From the NCBI GenBank assembly GCA_017415165.1, contig JAFQIY010000016.1, positions 62,001 through 126,000 on the forward strand: a DNA stretch of 64,000 nt, read 5' to 3'. Shown piece by piece: positions 8,277 to 15,721 of the stretch. This DNA comes from Oscillospiraceae bacterium (GTDB lineage Bacteria > Bacillota > Clostridia > Oscillospirales > Ruminococcaceae). The position numbers were made by a program, and so were the translations under genes. The first letter of the stretch is position 1, and every line of letters begins with the position of its first letter. The notes below the pieces were generated by a model. The model was not told the DNA's origin. It made no database searches and worked only from the letters and a program-made list of their open reading frames with translations.

Positions 8277-8708
8277 ATGTATTTTGACGAACTTACACTT
8301 GGTCACGAGTTTGATATTCCGCCTGCTGTGATTGACAAACAGCAGATGATTGATTTTGCAAAACTTTATGACAACATCCCGCTTCACACCGATGAGGAGT
8401 ACGCTAAAACAACCCATTTCGGACAGCTTATCGCACCGGGAATGATGTCCTTTATGGCAGTTTGGGCGAAGTACCTTGAGGTTGACCTTTTCGGCGATGA
8501 CCTGCTGGCAGGCAAGTCCTCAAAAGTTGAATGGTTCAAGCCTGTTTTTGCAGGGGACGTGCTGACGGGTAAGGGTGTTATTTCAAAGCTTACCCCACGA
8601 AACGAGAAGAATGGAACAGCTGAAATTACCATTACTGTAACAAATCAGCACGGCGAAGTTGTGCTTTCTAATGTTACGGAAGCGGTTGTTAAGAGGAAAA
8701 TAGTGTAA
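8277..8708 (+). CDS. MaoC-like (R)-hydratase
   Basis: 143 residues with the single hot-dog fold of MaoC dehydratases, which add or remove water across enoyl-CoA-like thioesters. The active-site stretch YDNIPLHTDEEYA keeps the Asp and His in the usual five-residue spacing of the D-x-N-P-x-H motif, although the Asn is shifted by one place. It is followed by HFGQLIAPGMMSFM, the hydratase helix, and then VEWFKPVFAGDVL and ITVTNQHGEVVL. AAAGGAG precedes the ATG. It stands alone with its own promoter and terminator between two minus-strand genes. The physiological acyl substrate cannot be told from sequence. Confidence 0.85.
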   Translation: MYFDELTLGHEFDIPPAVIDKQQMIDFAKLYDNIPLHTDEEYAKTTHFGQLIAPGMMSFMAVWAKYLEVDLFGDDLLAGKSSKVEWFKPVFAGDVLTGKGVISKLTPRNEKNGTAEITITVTNQHGEVVLSNVTEAVVKRKIV

Positions 8709-8715
8709 AGCAATA

Positions 8716-8744
8716 AATCCAGAGAAATTAAGCTTCTCTGGATT
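8716..8744 (+). terminator. Terminator of the MaoC-like gene
   Basis: Perfect 11-bp stem (8716-8726 with 8734-8744), a 7-base loop, then TTGTTATTTTATT. It can also serve the convergent GNAT gene on the minus strand. Confidence 0.8.
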
Positions 8745-8770
8745 TTGTTATTTTATTGATGAATTAGGAT

Positions 8771-9214
8771 TTAGCGTTTCATTTTTACAACATATTCTGT
8801 TGTGCCTTCTTCATATTTTCTTTTTTCTGTAATCACAAAACCATGTCTTTGATAAAATTTTATTGCTTTTACATTCTTTTCAAGAACCCATAAATAATCG
8901 CAATCTTGCTTCTCAATGGCATATTTTATAAGTCTACTGCCAATGCCTTGATTTTCAAAAAATGTATCAACATATAATTCTACAATCTGTTTTCCTTCAA
9001 TATGTATCATGCCCTTAACAAATTCATCATCATAAACCCATATTCTATCTAATTCATCAGAATTATCAATATACCTCTTTGCTAATGGGTATACTTGCAT
9101 TTCGCCAAATGACACACTATCATTCTTAAAAATCTTTCTATAATTCATTCTCTTTGCAAAAATCAGTATTTCTGCTATTCTTGATGCATCTGCTATTACT
9201 GCATGTCGTATCAT
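8771..9214 (-). CDS. GNAT family N-acetyltransferase
   Basis: 147 residues from the ATG at 9214. A GTG start at 9230-9232 would add six residues, but GGTGGAG lies across that codon and better fits the ATG. The fold signature is IVELYVDTFFENQGIGSRLIKYA, which contains the acetyl-CoA binding Q-x-x-G-x-G/S loop, followed by LWVLEKNVKAIKFYQRHGF, the classic last strand and helix of the domain. The acceptor substrate is unknown. Codon usage is clearly more AT-rich than in asnA or carB next to it, which suggests recent acquisition. Confidence 0.8.
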   Translation of the reverse strand: MIRHAVIADASRIAEILIFAKRMNYRKIFKNDSVSFGEMQVYPLAKRYIDNSDELDRIWVYDDEFVKGMIHIEGKQIVELYVDTFFENQGIGSRLIKYAIEKQDCDYLWVLEKNVKAIKFYQRHGFVITEKRKYEEGTTEYVVKMKR

Positions 9215-9291
9215 AATATTACTACTCTCCACCGATTTCTATTTGTTACCTTAACAATTATAACATCCACAGCTAACGCTGTCAACAAAAA

Positions 9292-9317
9292 TGCCCGAAG
9301 CCATACAGCCTCGGGCA
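9292..9317 (-). terminator. Terminator of asnS-asnA
   Basis: A stem with one mismatch (9292-9301 with 9308-9317) lies just after the asnA stop and is followed on the minus strand by TTTTTGTT. Confidence 0.85.
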
Positions 9318-9323
9318 CGTTTT

Positions 9324-10334
9324 TTAGAGCAATTTAACTCCCTTTTCTTCACATTCCTTAATCATATCGCTTGGCCATACAGATACCTGCACCTCGCCGA
9401 TATGAGCCTTTTCAAGCAGGAGCATACAAAGTCTTGACTGACCGATACCGCCGCCGATTGTCAGCGGAAGTGTATCGTTTGCGATAAGCTGGTGGTACTC
9501 GTACTTTATTCTGTCCTGCTGACCGCTGATTTCAAGCTGTTTTTTCAGACTTTCAGCGTCAACACGGATACCCATTGAGGAAATCTCGATAGGTGTTTTC
9601 AGCACGTTGTTCCAGATAAGCAGGTCGCCGTTGAGTGCCCAGTCGTCATAGTCAGGCGCACGTCCGTCGTGACGCACGCCGCTTTTCAGCTTGCCGCCAA
9701 TCTGCATAATGAAAACTGTCTTGTACTTCTCGGTAATGAGCCACTCACGCTCCTTAGGAGTCTTGTCGGGGTACATATCCTCAAGCTCCTGAGAGGTAAT
9801 AAAGTAGGTCACGTCACAGATGGTTTCTTTAAGCTGTGGGTAACGGAGGTTAACCTTTCTCTTTGCGTTGGAAAGGGATTTTACAATATTTTCAACGGTA
9901 TTCTTCAGAAAATCAATGTTACGGTTTTCTCTTGTGATAACCTTTTCCCAGTCCCACTGGTCAACGAAAATCGAGTGCATATTGTCAACATCGTCATCAC
10001 GGCGGATAGCGTTCATATCTGTATAGATACCCTCGCCTGCGTTGTAGCCGTAACGGTGGAGAGCCATTCTCTTCCACTTTGCAAGTGACTGCACAACCTC
10101 TGCTTCGTTGTCCATTTCCTTGATGGAGAACTCAACCTTACGCTCAACGCCGCTAAGGTCGTCATTGATACCGCTGTCCTTGCGTACAAGGAGAGGTGCT
10201 GTAACTCTGTCAAGGGTAAGCGCAAAGGAAAGCGCCTGCTGGAATACGTCCTTGATATACTTGATGGCGTGCTGTGTTTCACGGAGTGTCAGCGCAGATT
10301 TATAGCCGTCAGGGATATAAAGCGACTTTGACAT
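9324..10334 (-). CDS. asnA: Aspartate-ammonia ligase
   Basis: 336 residues, close to the family norm of 330. AsnA makes asparagine from aspartate, ammonia and ATP through an aspartyl-adenylate, using a class II tRNA-synthetase-like fold. Recognisable stretches are LRETQHAIKYIKDVF near the N-terminus, DDLSGVERKVEF, HSIFVDQWDWEKVI, GGKLKSGVRHDGRAPDYDDW and, at the end, LTIGGGIGQSRLCMLLL, the ATP-binding motif 3. The frame runs open to 10379, but AAAGGA lies nine bases before the ATG at 10334. It follows asnS by 47 bases and so should share the asparagine-specific T-box. Confidence 0.96.
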   Translation of the reverse strand: MSKSLYIPDGYKSALTLRETQHAIKYIKDVFQQALSFALTLDRVTAPLLVRKDSGINDDLSGVERKVEFSIKEMDNEAEVVQSLAKWKRMALHRYGYNAGEGIYTDMNAIRRDDDVDNMHSIFVDQWDWEKVITRENRNIDFLKNTVENIVKSLSNAKRKVNLRYPQLKETICDVTYFITSQELEDMYPDKTPKEREWLITEKYKTVFIMQIGGKLKSGVRHDGRAPDYDDWALNGDLLIWNNVLKTPIEISSMGIRVDAESLKKQLEISGQQDRIKYEYHQLIANDTLPLTIGGGIGQSRLCMLLLEKAHIGEVQVSVWPSDMIKECEEKGVKLL

Positions 10335-10381
10335 ATCAATCATTCCTTTCTGAATTATCCGATAAAAGTATATGTGCAAAA

Positions 10382-11752
10382 TTAGCGAACATTACCTACT
10401 GTTCTTGGGTAGAGGATTACGTCTCTGATGTTGGAAACGCCTGTTACATACATAATAAGACGCTCAAATCCGAGACCGAAGCCGCCGTGCGGTACAGAAC
10501 CGAACTTACGGAGTTCGAGGTAGTCTGTGTAGAGGTCCAGGTTCATATTTCTCTCGTTCATTGCTGCAACAAGCTTATCGTAATCAGCCTCACGCTCACT
10601 GCCGCCGATGATTTCACCTACGCCGGGCACGAGAAGGTCAACAGCTGCAACTGTCTTTCCGTCAGGGTTCTGCTTCATATAGAAGGACTTGATTTCCTTA
10701 GGATAGTTTGTTACGAAAACAGCCTTGTTGAACACTTCCTCGGAGATATATCTTTCGTGCTCAGTCTGGAGGTCGCATCCCCATTCTACTGGGTAAACGA
10801 ATTCCTTGTCAGCCTTCTTGAGAAGCTCGATTGCTTCTGTGTAATCACAAACAGCAAAGTCGTTGGAGATAAGGTTCTGGAGCTTTTCGATGAGTCCGTT
10901 TTCGAAGTGTGTATCGAAGAACTTCATTTCGTCAGGGCACTTGTCAAGAACGGTCTTGACAACTGTCTTAATCATTTCCTCGGCAATTTCGATTACGTCA
11001 GGAAGCTCAGCAAATGCAATTTCAGGCTCAACGTGCCAGAACTCCGCAACGTGCTTTGGTGTGTTACTGTTTTCAGCACGGAAGCTTGGACCGAAGGTGT
11101 AAATCTTACCGAAAGCCATAGCTGCAACTTCGCCTTCAAGCTGACCCGAAACGCTCAGACCTGCCTTCTTGCCGAAAAAGTCGTTGCTGTAGTATTCTTC
11201 TTCATTCTTATATTCTGTATTATAGCCGATAGTTGTTACCTGGAACATTTCACCAGCACCCTCACAGTCGCTGCCTGTGATGAGTGGTGTATTTACATAA
11301 ACATAGTTCTTGCTCTGGAAGAAGCTGTGGATAGCCTCAGCCATTACGGAACGTACACGAAAAACAGCGTTGAATGTGTTTGTTCTGCCGCGGAGGTGTG
11401 GCATTGTACGGAGAAATTCGAGAGTGTGACGCTTTTTCTGGAGCGGATACTCAGGAGGACAAGTGCCGAGAACTTCAATTTCTGTAGCGTTGATTTCAAC
11501 AGCAGCCTGACGTGCTTCTACAACTGTACCTGTAACCTTGAGGGAAGTACCCAGCTTGAGAGCCTGGTCGAGAGCTATGTCGGAAGCCTTGTCGATAACA
11601 ATCTGGAGGTGCTTCAGGGAAGTACCGTCATTAAGCTCGATAAATGCAACGTTCTTGGAGTCTCTTGATGTTCTTACCCAGCCGCATACTGTTACAGTCT
11701 TGTTGATAAGAGCAGGATTGGTGAAAACTTCTTTGATATCAATGTGTTTCAT
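10382..11752 (-). CDS. asnS: Asparaginyl-tRNA synthetase
   Basis: 456 residues. It charges tRNA-Asn with asparagine in the cytoplasm. The N-terminal OB-fold anticodon-binding domain (TVTVCGWVRTSRDSKNVAFIELNDG) is followed by the class II catalytic core with FRAENSNTPKHVAEFWHVEPE (motif 2) and GGFGLGFERLIMYVTG (motif 3). Two ATGs lie close together. The second, at 11752, has AAGGA at eight to nine bases and is preferred over the ATG at 11758, which lies almost on the ribosome binding site. Expression is controlled by the T-box leader upstream. asnA follows in the same unit, so the cell makes the amino acid and the charging enzyme together. Confidence 0.97.
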   Translation of the reverse strand: MKHIDIKEVFTNPALINKTVTVCGWVRTSRDSKNVAFIELNDGTSLKHLQIVIDKASDIALDQALKLGTSLKVTGTVVEARQAAVEINATEIEVLGTCPPEYPLQKKRHTLEFLRTMPHLRGRTNTFNAVFRVRSVMAEAIHSFFQSKNYVYVNTPLITGSDCEGAGEMFQVTTIGYNTEYKNEEEYYSNDFFGKKAGLSVSGQLEGEVAAMAFGKIYTFGPSFRAENSNTPKHVAEFWHVEPEIAFAELPDVIEIAEEMIKTVVKTVLDKCPDEMKFFDTHFENGLIEKLQNLISNDFAVCDYTEAIELLKKADKEFVYPVEWGCDLQTEHERYISEEVFNKAVFVTNYPKEIKSFYMKQNPDGKTVAAVDLLVPGVGEIIGGSEREADYDKLVAAMNERNMNLDLYTDYLELRKFGSVPHGGFGLGFERLIMYVTGVSNIRDVILYPRTVGNVR

Positions 11753-11782
11753 AATCATTTTCCTTTCTGATAAAAAATAAAA

Positions 11783-12056
11783 ACTCCCGTCCTAACACTT
11801 AGGACGGGAGAAAAATTAACCCGTGGTACCACCTAAATTACCGCACAGCGGTCACTCAACAGCAGGAACGTCAAAGCGTTCTCCCTGCCTTCCGTTTAAC
11901 GCACAGAACACGGCGCCCCTACTTACCTTAATCGGCTTTCAGTTTGCTGCTCGGAAGTGTTATTCACAAGGACTCTGATATGCGGTTTCCACTATCCCGC
12001 ACTCACTGCAAACGAATTTCCCTGCTACTTCTCTTCGTCATAGCATTTCAAAAATC
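11783..12056 (-). ncRNA. T-box leader (Asn-responsive) of asnS-asnA
   Basis: On the minus strand the conserved antiterminator sequence TAGGTGGTACCACG (about 11822-11835) is followed by a strong terminator (stem 11785-11797 with 11801-11812 approximately, then T5). The 5' part carries the stem I elements with GACGAAGAGAAGTA. A candidate specifier triplet AAC, an asparagine codon followed by A, lies at 11961-11959 in GAATAACAC. Uncharged tRNA-Asn would bind the specifier and the TGGT bulge and prevent termination. Specifier and genes agree, which makes the assignment firm although the full fold was not computed. Confidence 0.93.
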
Positions 12057-12062
12057 TAATTT

Positions 12063-12091
12063 ATTTTAGCACATATTTATAATTATGTCAA
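12063..12091 (-). promoter_or_regulatory. Promoter of the asnS-asnA T-box transcript
   Basis: Minus-strand TTGACA (12086-12091), a 17-base spacer and TAAAAT (12063-12068), placed immediately upstream of the T-box stem I. Confidence 0.85.
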
Positions 12092-12201
12092 GGGGTTTGC
12101 TGAAAATTATTATACGGTAAGTCCGTTATCACATTTTGTAAATTGTGCACATTGTATTTCTCTTTATTATATGCAATTGTAACAAACTTATAATTACCCC
12201 A

Positions 12202-12230
12202 TTGACAACTATGTCGCACCGTGATATACT
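12202..12230 (+). promoter_or_regulatory. Promoter of the PadR operon
   Basis: TTGACA (12202-12207), a 17-base spacer and TATACT (12225-12230), near consensus. The spacer and -10 box are occupied by one copy of the repeated operator-like sequence (12214-12227), so a bound repressor would block RNA polymerase directly. Confidence 0.85.
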
Positions 12231-12268
12231 CAAGCTATGATATATATCGCACCGTGACATATCACGGT
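12214..12268 (+). promoter_or_regulatory. Duplicated operator for the PadR regulator
   Basis: TCGCACCGTGATAT (12214-12227) recurs as TCGCACCGTGACAT (12247-12260) exactly 33 bases later, about three helical turns. The second copy belongs to a perfect 7-bp palindrome ACCGTGA-CATA-TCACGGT (12251-12268). They flank the transcription start of an operon that encodes a PadR repressor, so autoregulation is likely. The link to PadR is inferred from position. Confidence 0.75.
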
Positions 12269-12334
12269 ACAACACATTGAACTGCGACAGAAGAATGTTA
12301 CATAAAAACTGTTACGAAAAGGAGGAAGGCAAGC

Positions 12335-12676
12335 TTGAACAACTGGTTTATATACTTTATAATAATTTACTTTTTTATAATTCTGCCGATGTTCCGCAGA
12401 AAAAGAAATGCTGCAGTTATTGCGACAAAGAAAATCAAAAACAAAAAGCTTAATAAAGAGGAGCGAATGAAGATGTACGAATTACTTAAAAGATTTATCG
12501 GAAAAAAATGCAACATTTCTATTATGAATTCAAGCTCAGGCATACTCGGTACAATTACAGAGGTGCAGGACAACTGGGTTATAGTTGACACAGACAGCAA
12601 CGGCACTGACGCTGTTAACATTGACTACATCACTCAGATAAGTGAATGGGAAACTAAAAAGAAAAAGAAGCAGTAA
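12335..12676 (+). CDS. Membrane-anchored small beta-barrel protein
   Basis: 113 residues from a TTG start preceded by AAAGGAGGAAGG. Residues 3-19 are one hydrophobic helix, followed by a basic stretch (RRKR), and then a compact domain of about 60 residues beginning YELLKRFIGKKCNIS and ending INYIT-like DAVNIDYITQISEW. This domain looks like a Sm/SH3-type small barrel and is clearly paralogous to the next gene. I believe it corresponds to a small domain of unknown function (possibly DUF6897), but this needs a profile search. An internal site (AAGAGGAG at 12456-12463, ATG at 12473) could give a soluble form starting MYELLKRF. First gene of the PadR operon. Confidence 0.7.
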   Translation: MNNWFIYFIIIYFFIILPMFRRKRNAAVIATKKIKNKKLNKEERMKMYELLKRFIGKKCNISIMNSSSGILGTITEVQDNWVIVDTDSNGTDAVNIDYITQISEWETKKKKKQ

Positions 12677-12693
12677 AATAAAGGAGAATTGCT

Positions 12694-12912
12694 ATGGAAA
12701 TGATGAAAAGATTTATCGACAAGGAAGTTATTATCACGACTCTGCACAATGAGTCAGCAATGCTGGAAGGCTTTGTCCGTGAGGTAAACGAAAACTGGCT
12801 GGTTATCGAAACAGCTAACAAGGGACTTGATATGGTCAACATTGAATACATCGTAAGAATTCGTGAGTATCCTAAAAAGCCTAACGGCAAGAAAAAGCAG
12901 ATTTTCGTTTAA
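12694..12912 (+). CDS. Small beta-barrel protein, paralogue of the preceding gene
   Basis: 72 residues: MEMMKRFIDKEVIITTL, then GFVREVNENWLVIE and DMVNIEYIVRIREY. Aligned with the preceding protein it shares the pattern KRFI-K-----------G-----V--NW--------D-VNI-YI--I-E and a lysine-rich tail, but has no membrane helix. AAGGAG lies before the ATG, 17 bases after the previous stop. The fold suggests an RNA- or protein-binding small barrel, but no function is known to me. Confidence 0.7.
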   Translation: MEMMKRFIDKEVIITTLHNESAMLEGFVREVNENWLVIETANKGLDMVNIEYIVRIREYPKKPNGKKKQIFV

Positions 12913-12924
12913 TGTGAGGTAACT

Positions 12925-13257
12925 ATGACTGACTTAGAAAAGCTTATTAAAAAGCACCTGCCGATGACGGAAACGGCGTTCTACATTCTGCTTGCGCTGA
13001 ATGAGCCCCGTCACGGCTACGGAATAACAAAGTTTGTTGCCGAGCTTACTGAGGACCGTATAAAGCTTGGCTCGGGCACGGTTTACGGCACGCTGACAAA
13101 GATGCAGAAGGACAAACTGATTGACATTTATGATGACAGCGACAAGAAAATCATCTATGAAATCACTGATATCGGCAGAGAGGTGCTGAAGGCGGAAATC
13201 GCCCGTATCAAGCTGGTTTACGGTAACATTCTTTCACAGGAGGCGAGCCTGAAATGA
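12925..13257 (+). CDS. PadR family transcriptional regulator
   Basis: 110 residues with the PadR winged helix: LPMTETAFYILLALNEPRHGYGI, then LGSGTVYGTLTKMQKDKLID and KIIYEITDIGREVLKAE. It has the short form typical of PadR proteins paired with DUF2812 partners. It overlaps the following DUF2812 gene by four bases (ATGA), so the two are translationally coupled. The repeated palindromic sequences at the operon promoter are the expected binding sites, so the protein probably represses its own operon until a signal, often a membrane-active or phenolic compound in this family, appears. Confidence 0.93.
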   Translation: MTDLEKLIKKHLPMTETAFYILLALNEPRHGYGITKFVAELTEDRIKLGSGTVYGTLTKMQKDKLIDIYDDSDKKIIYEITDIGREVLKAEIARIKLVYGNILSQEASLK

Positions 13258-14414
13258 CTGTAAAATTTATGCCGTTCTGGTTTGCTGATGTGGTCAAATC
13301 AGAGGAAAAGCTTTCACGTCTTGCATCCGAGGGACTTATGTTGACAGGCTTCAAGCCTTATGGTCTGTTCACCTTTGAACAGGGTGAGGCTGAGCAGGTG
13401 CGATACCGCATTGTCCGTGAGAAAAAGTGCGAGGGCAAAGTTCCTAAGCGTTTAATGGAAAACGGCTGGGTAAAATGTGCTGACAGCAAGCACTATTACA
13501 TTATAAAAAATGCTGACAAGAAAACCGAAGCTGAGCCGTCCTACAAAAGCTGGGTAAGCCTTTATCGCACCTTGCAGACGATACTTTTCTTTATTATCTG
13601 TTTCTTTGGCGGTATGTTAATCGGTGCGACAGCTGCGCTTATCGAAAATATTGCAGAGGGTAAGGAAACCAGAATTCTTTCCTTGATTATTCCGACTATA
13701 GCTACGATAATATTTATACTCATATATTGCGTTTTACATAACTCCAACAAAAAAGTTCTTGCTAAAAATCCCGATGCGGTAAGGTTTGATTTCACCATTC
13801 CCGAGGAGAATTTCATATACACCAAGGAACAGGAAAAGGCTATGCTGAAATCAAAGGAGATGATTAAGAAATCGCCGTTTTTCTGGATTGCCGCACCTGA
13901 CAAGGCAGAAGCTATGGTTGAAAAAATGGCGGCAGAGGGCTGGAAATTCTATCGTTTTGACAAGCTGGGTCAGGACTTCTATTTCATCAAGTCAGAGCCT
14001 TGCAAGCTGAGATTTGTAGTGGATTTTCAGAGTGAAATCTCCGAGGAATATATTGCGCTCACTAAAGAAGATGGCTGGAAGCTTGAATTTGCGTCTGTCA
14101 CCAAAAAGGACGGCTACTGCATATGGTCAAGGGAATACACTGACGATGAGGAAATCCCCGAACTTTACAGCGATAATGAGTCGGCACTCAACCACGCAAA
14201 GAATTATCTGAAAAAGATGATTATTCCGCTGGCTGTTGACGTAATACTTTCCGTACTGCTTATCATATGGTGCTTCACGGACGACCTCGGAATGACACCA
14301 TTCAAAATCGTATTTATAATTTTTATGGCGGTTATTGCTGTTGAATACGGCTTCTTTGCAGTCAAATCTATCGGTTATTATTCAAGGCTCAGGAAAAAGA
14401 GCGAAGAAATATAA
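13254..14414 (+). CDS. DUF2812 membrane protein (tandem domains)
   Basis: 386 residues. Two DUF2812-like modules are visible: residues 4-95 (MPFWFADVVKSEEKLSRLASEGLML ... GWVKCADSKHYYII) and about 205-300 (FFWIAAPDKAEAMVEKMAAEGW ... EDGWKLEFAS). Each has the pattern of a short hydrophobic start, a helix ending in an A-x-E-G turn and a W-containing strand. Two membrane helices (about 108-130 and 143-165) separate them and two more (about 323-341 and 347-370) end the protein. PadR-DUF2812 pairs are widespread in Clostridia, and the DUF2812 protein is thought to act as a sensor or anti-repressor. That role is inference from co-occurrence. Confidence 0.85.
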   Translation: MTVKFMPFWFADVVKSEEKLSRLASEGLMLTGFKPYGLFTFEQGEAEQVRYRIVREKKCEGKVPKRLMENGWVKCADSKHYYIIKNADKKTEAEPSYKSWVSLYRTLQTILFFIICFFGGMLIGATAALIENIAEGKETRILSLIIPTIATIIFILIYCVLHNSNKKVLAKNPDAVRFDFTIPEENFIYTKEQEKAMLKSKEMIKKSPFFWIAAPDKAEAMVEKMAAEGWKFYRFDKLGQDFYFIKSEPCKLRFVVDFQSEISEEYIALTKEDGWKLEFASVTKKDGYCIWSREYTDDEEIPELYSDNESALNHAKNYLKKMIIPLAVDVILSVLLIIWCFTDDLGMTPFKIVFIIFMAVIAVEYGFFAVKSIGYYSRLRKKSEEI

Positions 14415-14436
14415 AAACTATGAAAGGAACATTATT

Positions 14437-15513
14437 ATGGACACTAATATGAACTACACCACTCCCCCCGCATACGCAATCTCCTCAAAAGAACAGGTAA
14501 AGAAATGCTATAACCGTGCTTGTATGGCAATGCTTTTCCAGTTCCTTATCGCAAATGCAATTGTTATTATTTGCTCAACAGTTTACAGCGTTATTCTCAC
14601 AACGCAGGCGATGGCTGAGGGTATCACTGACCCAGCGGCACTTACAGCGCGTATTACTGAACTTATGAATCCTGCTGTCACAATCGCACTCAACGCAGTT
14701 GCTTTCCTTATCGCTAACCCTGTTGCTTATCTTATCGGCAACGTTATGACAAAGAAATATTACCGTGCAAAGGCATTCGGCGGAATTAAGCTTCCTGCCG
14801 CTGATTGTGTGCTGGCTGTTCTCGCAATTGTAGGACTTCAGGGCTTCTCACTTCTTGTTCAGTACGGAATTATGTCTGTAACAAAAATGAGCGGTATCAA
14901 CGAGTCAACAGCAGCAATGTTCAGCTTCTCCGACAACACCGTTCAGAACGTTATAATGGTTATCTACTTTGTATTTATTGCAGCAATTACCGAGGAGCTT
15001 CTCTGCCGTGGTCTTGTCCTCAAGCTTTTCTCCCCTGTAAGCAAAAAATTTGCGGTAATCGCTTCCGCAGTTCTTTTCGGTGTTATGCACGGCAACTTCA
15101 ATCAGATGTTCAACGGCTTCCTGCTTGGACTTGTTATCGGCTACGTTGCTGTAAAGAGCAAGTCCATATGGATTCCTATCATCTGCCATATGGCTGCAAA
15201 CACAAACGCTATGGTACTTAGCTACTTTGAATATAAAATCGGCGAGGATTTCTTTGTAACAGAGCTTATCTACTCCGCAATTCTCGTAGTTGTTGCAATT
15301 GTCGCAATTGTGCTTCTCCTCAAGAGAAACGGCAAAATCGACGAAGAAAAGGACGGTTTTCCCGTTGAAACAGCAATCGATGTCCCCGAAGAAGTAAAGC
15401 CAAACTGCAAGTGGAAGGCTCTCCTTTCAACACCTTGCTTCTGGATTTTCATTGTAATCTACGCATTCAACGCACTTCTTATGCTCTACACCGCTTGCTT
15501 AAGGAGTATTTAA
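14437..15513 (+). CDS. CPBP family intramembrane glutamic endopeptidase
   Basis: 358 residues with about eight membrane helices. The ABI/CPBP motifs are present: EELLCRGLVLKLF (motif 1, paired Glu and Arg), FGVMHGNFNQ (motif 2, His) and HMAANTNAM (motif 3, His and Asn). In bacteria these Rce1-like proteases cleave membrane proteins or confer bacteriocin self-immunity. The ATG at 14437 is preceded by GAAAGGA; an upstream in-frame ATG at 14335 lies inside the DUF2812 gene and has no binding site. A C-terminal tail after the last core helix has one further hydrophobic segment. Fifth gene of the PadR operon. Confidence 0.9.
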   Translation: MDTNMNYTTPPAYAISSKEQVKKCYNRACMAMLFQFLIANAIVIICSTVYSVILTTQAMAEGITDPAALTARITELMNPAVTIALNAVAFLIANPVAYLIGNVMTKKYYRAKAFGGIKLPAADCVLAVLAIVGLQGFSLLVQYGIMSVTKMSGINESTAAMFSFSDNTVQNVIMVIYFVFIAAITEELLCRGLVLKLFSPVSKKFAVIASAVLFGVMHGNFNQMFNGFLLGLVIGYVAVKSKSIWIPIICHMAANTNAMVLSYFEYKIGEDFFVTELIYSAILVVVAIVAIVLLLKRNGKIDEEKDGFPVETAIDVPEEVKPNCKWKALLSTPCFWIFIVIYAFNALLMLYTACLRSI

Positions 15514-15514
15514 A

Positions 15515-15676
15515 ATGAAAGAATATAAAGCTGTAAAAGTTAAGTGGGACGTATACCTTGAAAACCTTAACAAAGAACTGGACGAATTTACAAAGGAAGG
15601 CTGGGAGGTTGTCAATGTTACAACCGAACCGCCCAATACCTTGAATTTTGTGGTTATACTTTGCCGTGAGGTTTAA
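15515..15676 (+). CDS. DUF4177-like small protein
   Basis: 53 residues, starting two bases after the CPBP stop and preceded by AAGGAG inside the end of that gene. The sequence MKEYKAVKVKWDVYLENLNK, then EFTKEGWEVVNVT and LNFVVILCREV, shows the beta-helix-beta pattern with the E-G-W turn that marks DUF4177 domains. The same E-G-W turn occurs in the DUF2812 modules of this operon. No function is known. It is the last gene before a bidirectional terminator. Confidence 0.75.
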   Translation: MKEYKAVKVKWDVYLENLNKELDEFTKEGWEVVNVTTEPPNTLNFVVILCREV

Positions 15677-15685
15677 CAAAACGCA

Positions 15686-15719
15686 AAATGCCTGAGAGAA
15701 TTATTCCTCTCAGGCATTT
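15686..15719. terminator. Bidirectional terminator
   Basis: Perfect 13-bp stem (15686-15698 with 15707-15719) with A runs on one side and T-rich sequence on the other, between the PadR operon and the convergent pcrA. Confidence 0.88.
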
Positions 15720-15721
15720 CT

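Noticed and set aside
10274-11668. 464-codon open frame on the plus strand opposite asnS
   Set aside because: It is the antisense shadow of asnS: composition is Cys/Ser/Leu-rich without any domain and it lacks a ribosome binding site. Long antisense frames also occur opposite carB (4507-5613) and the ABC genes for the same codon-bias reason.
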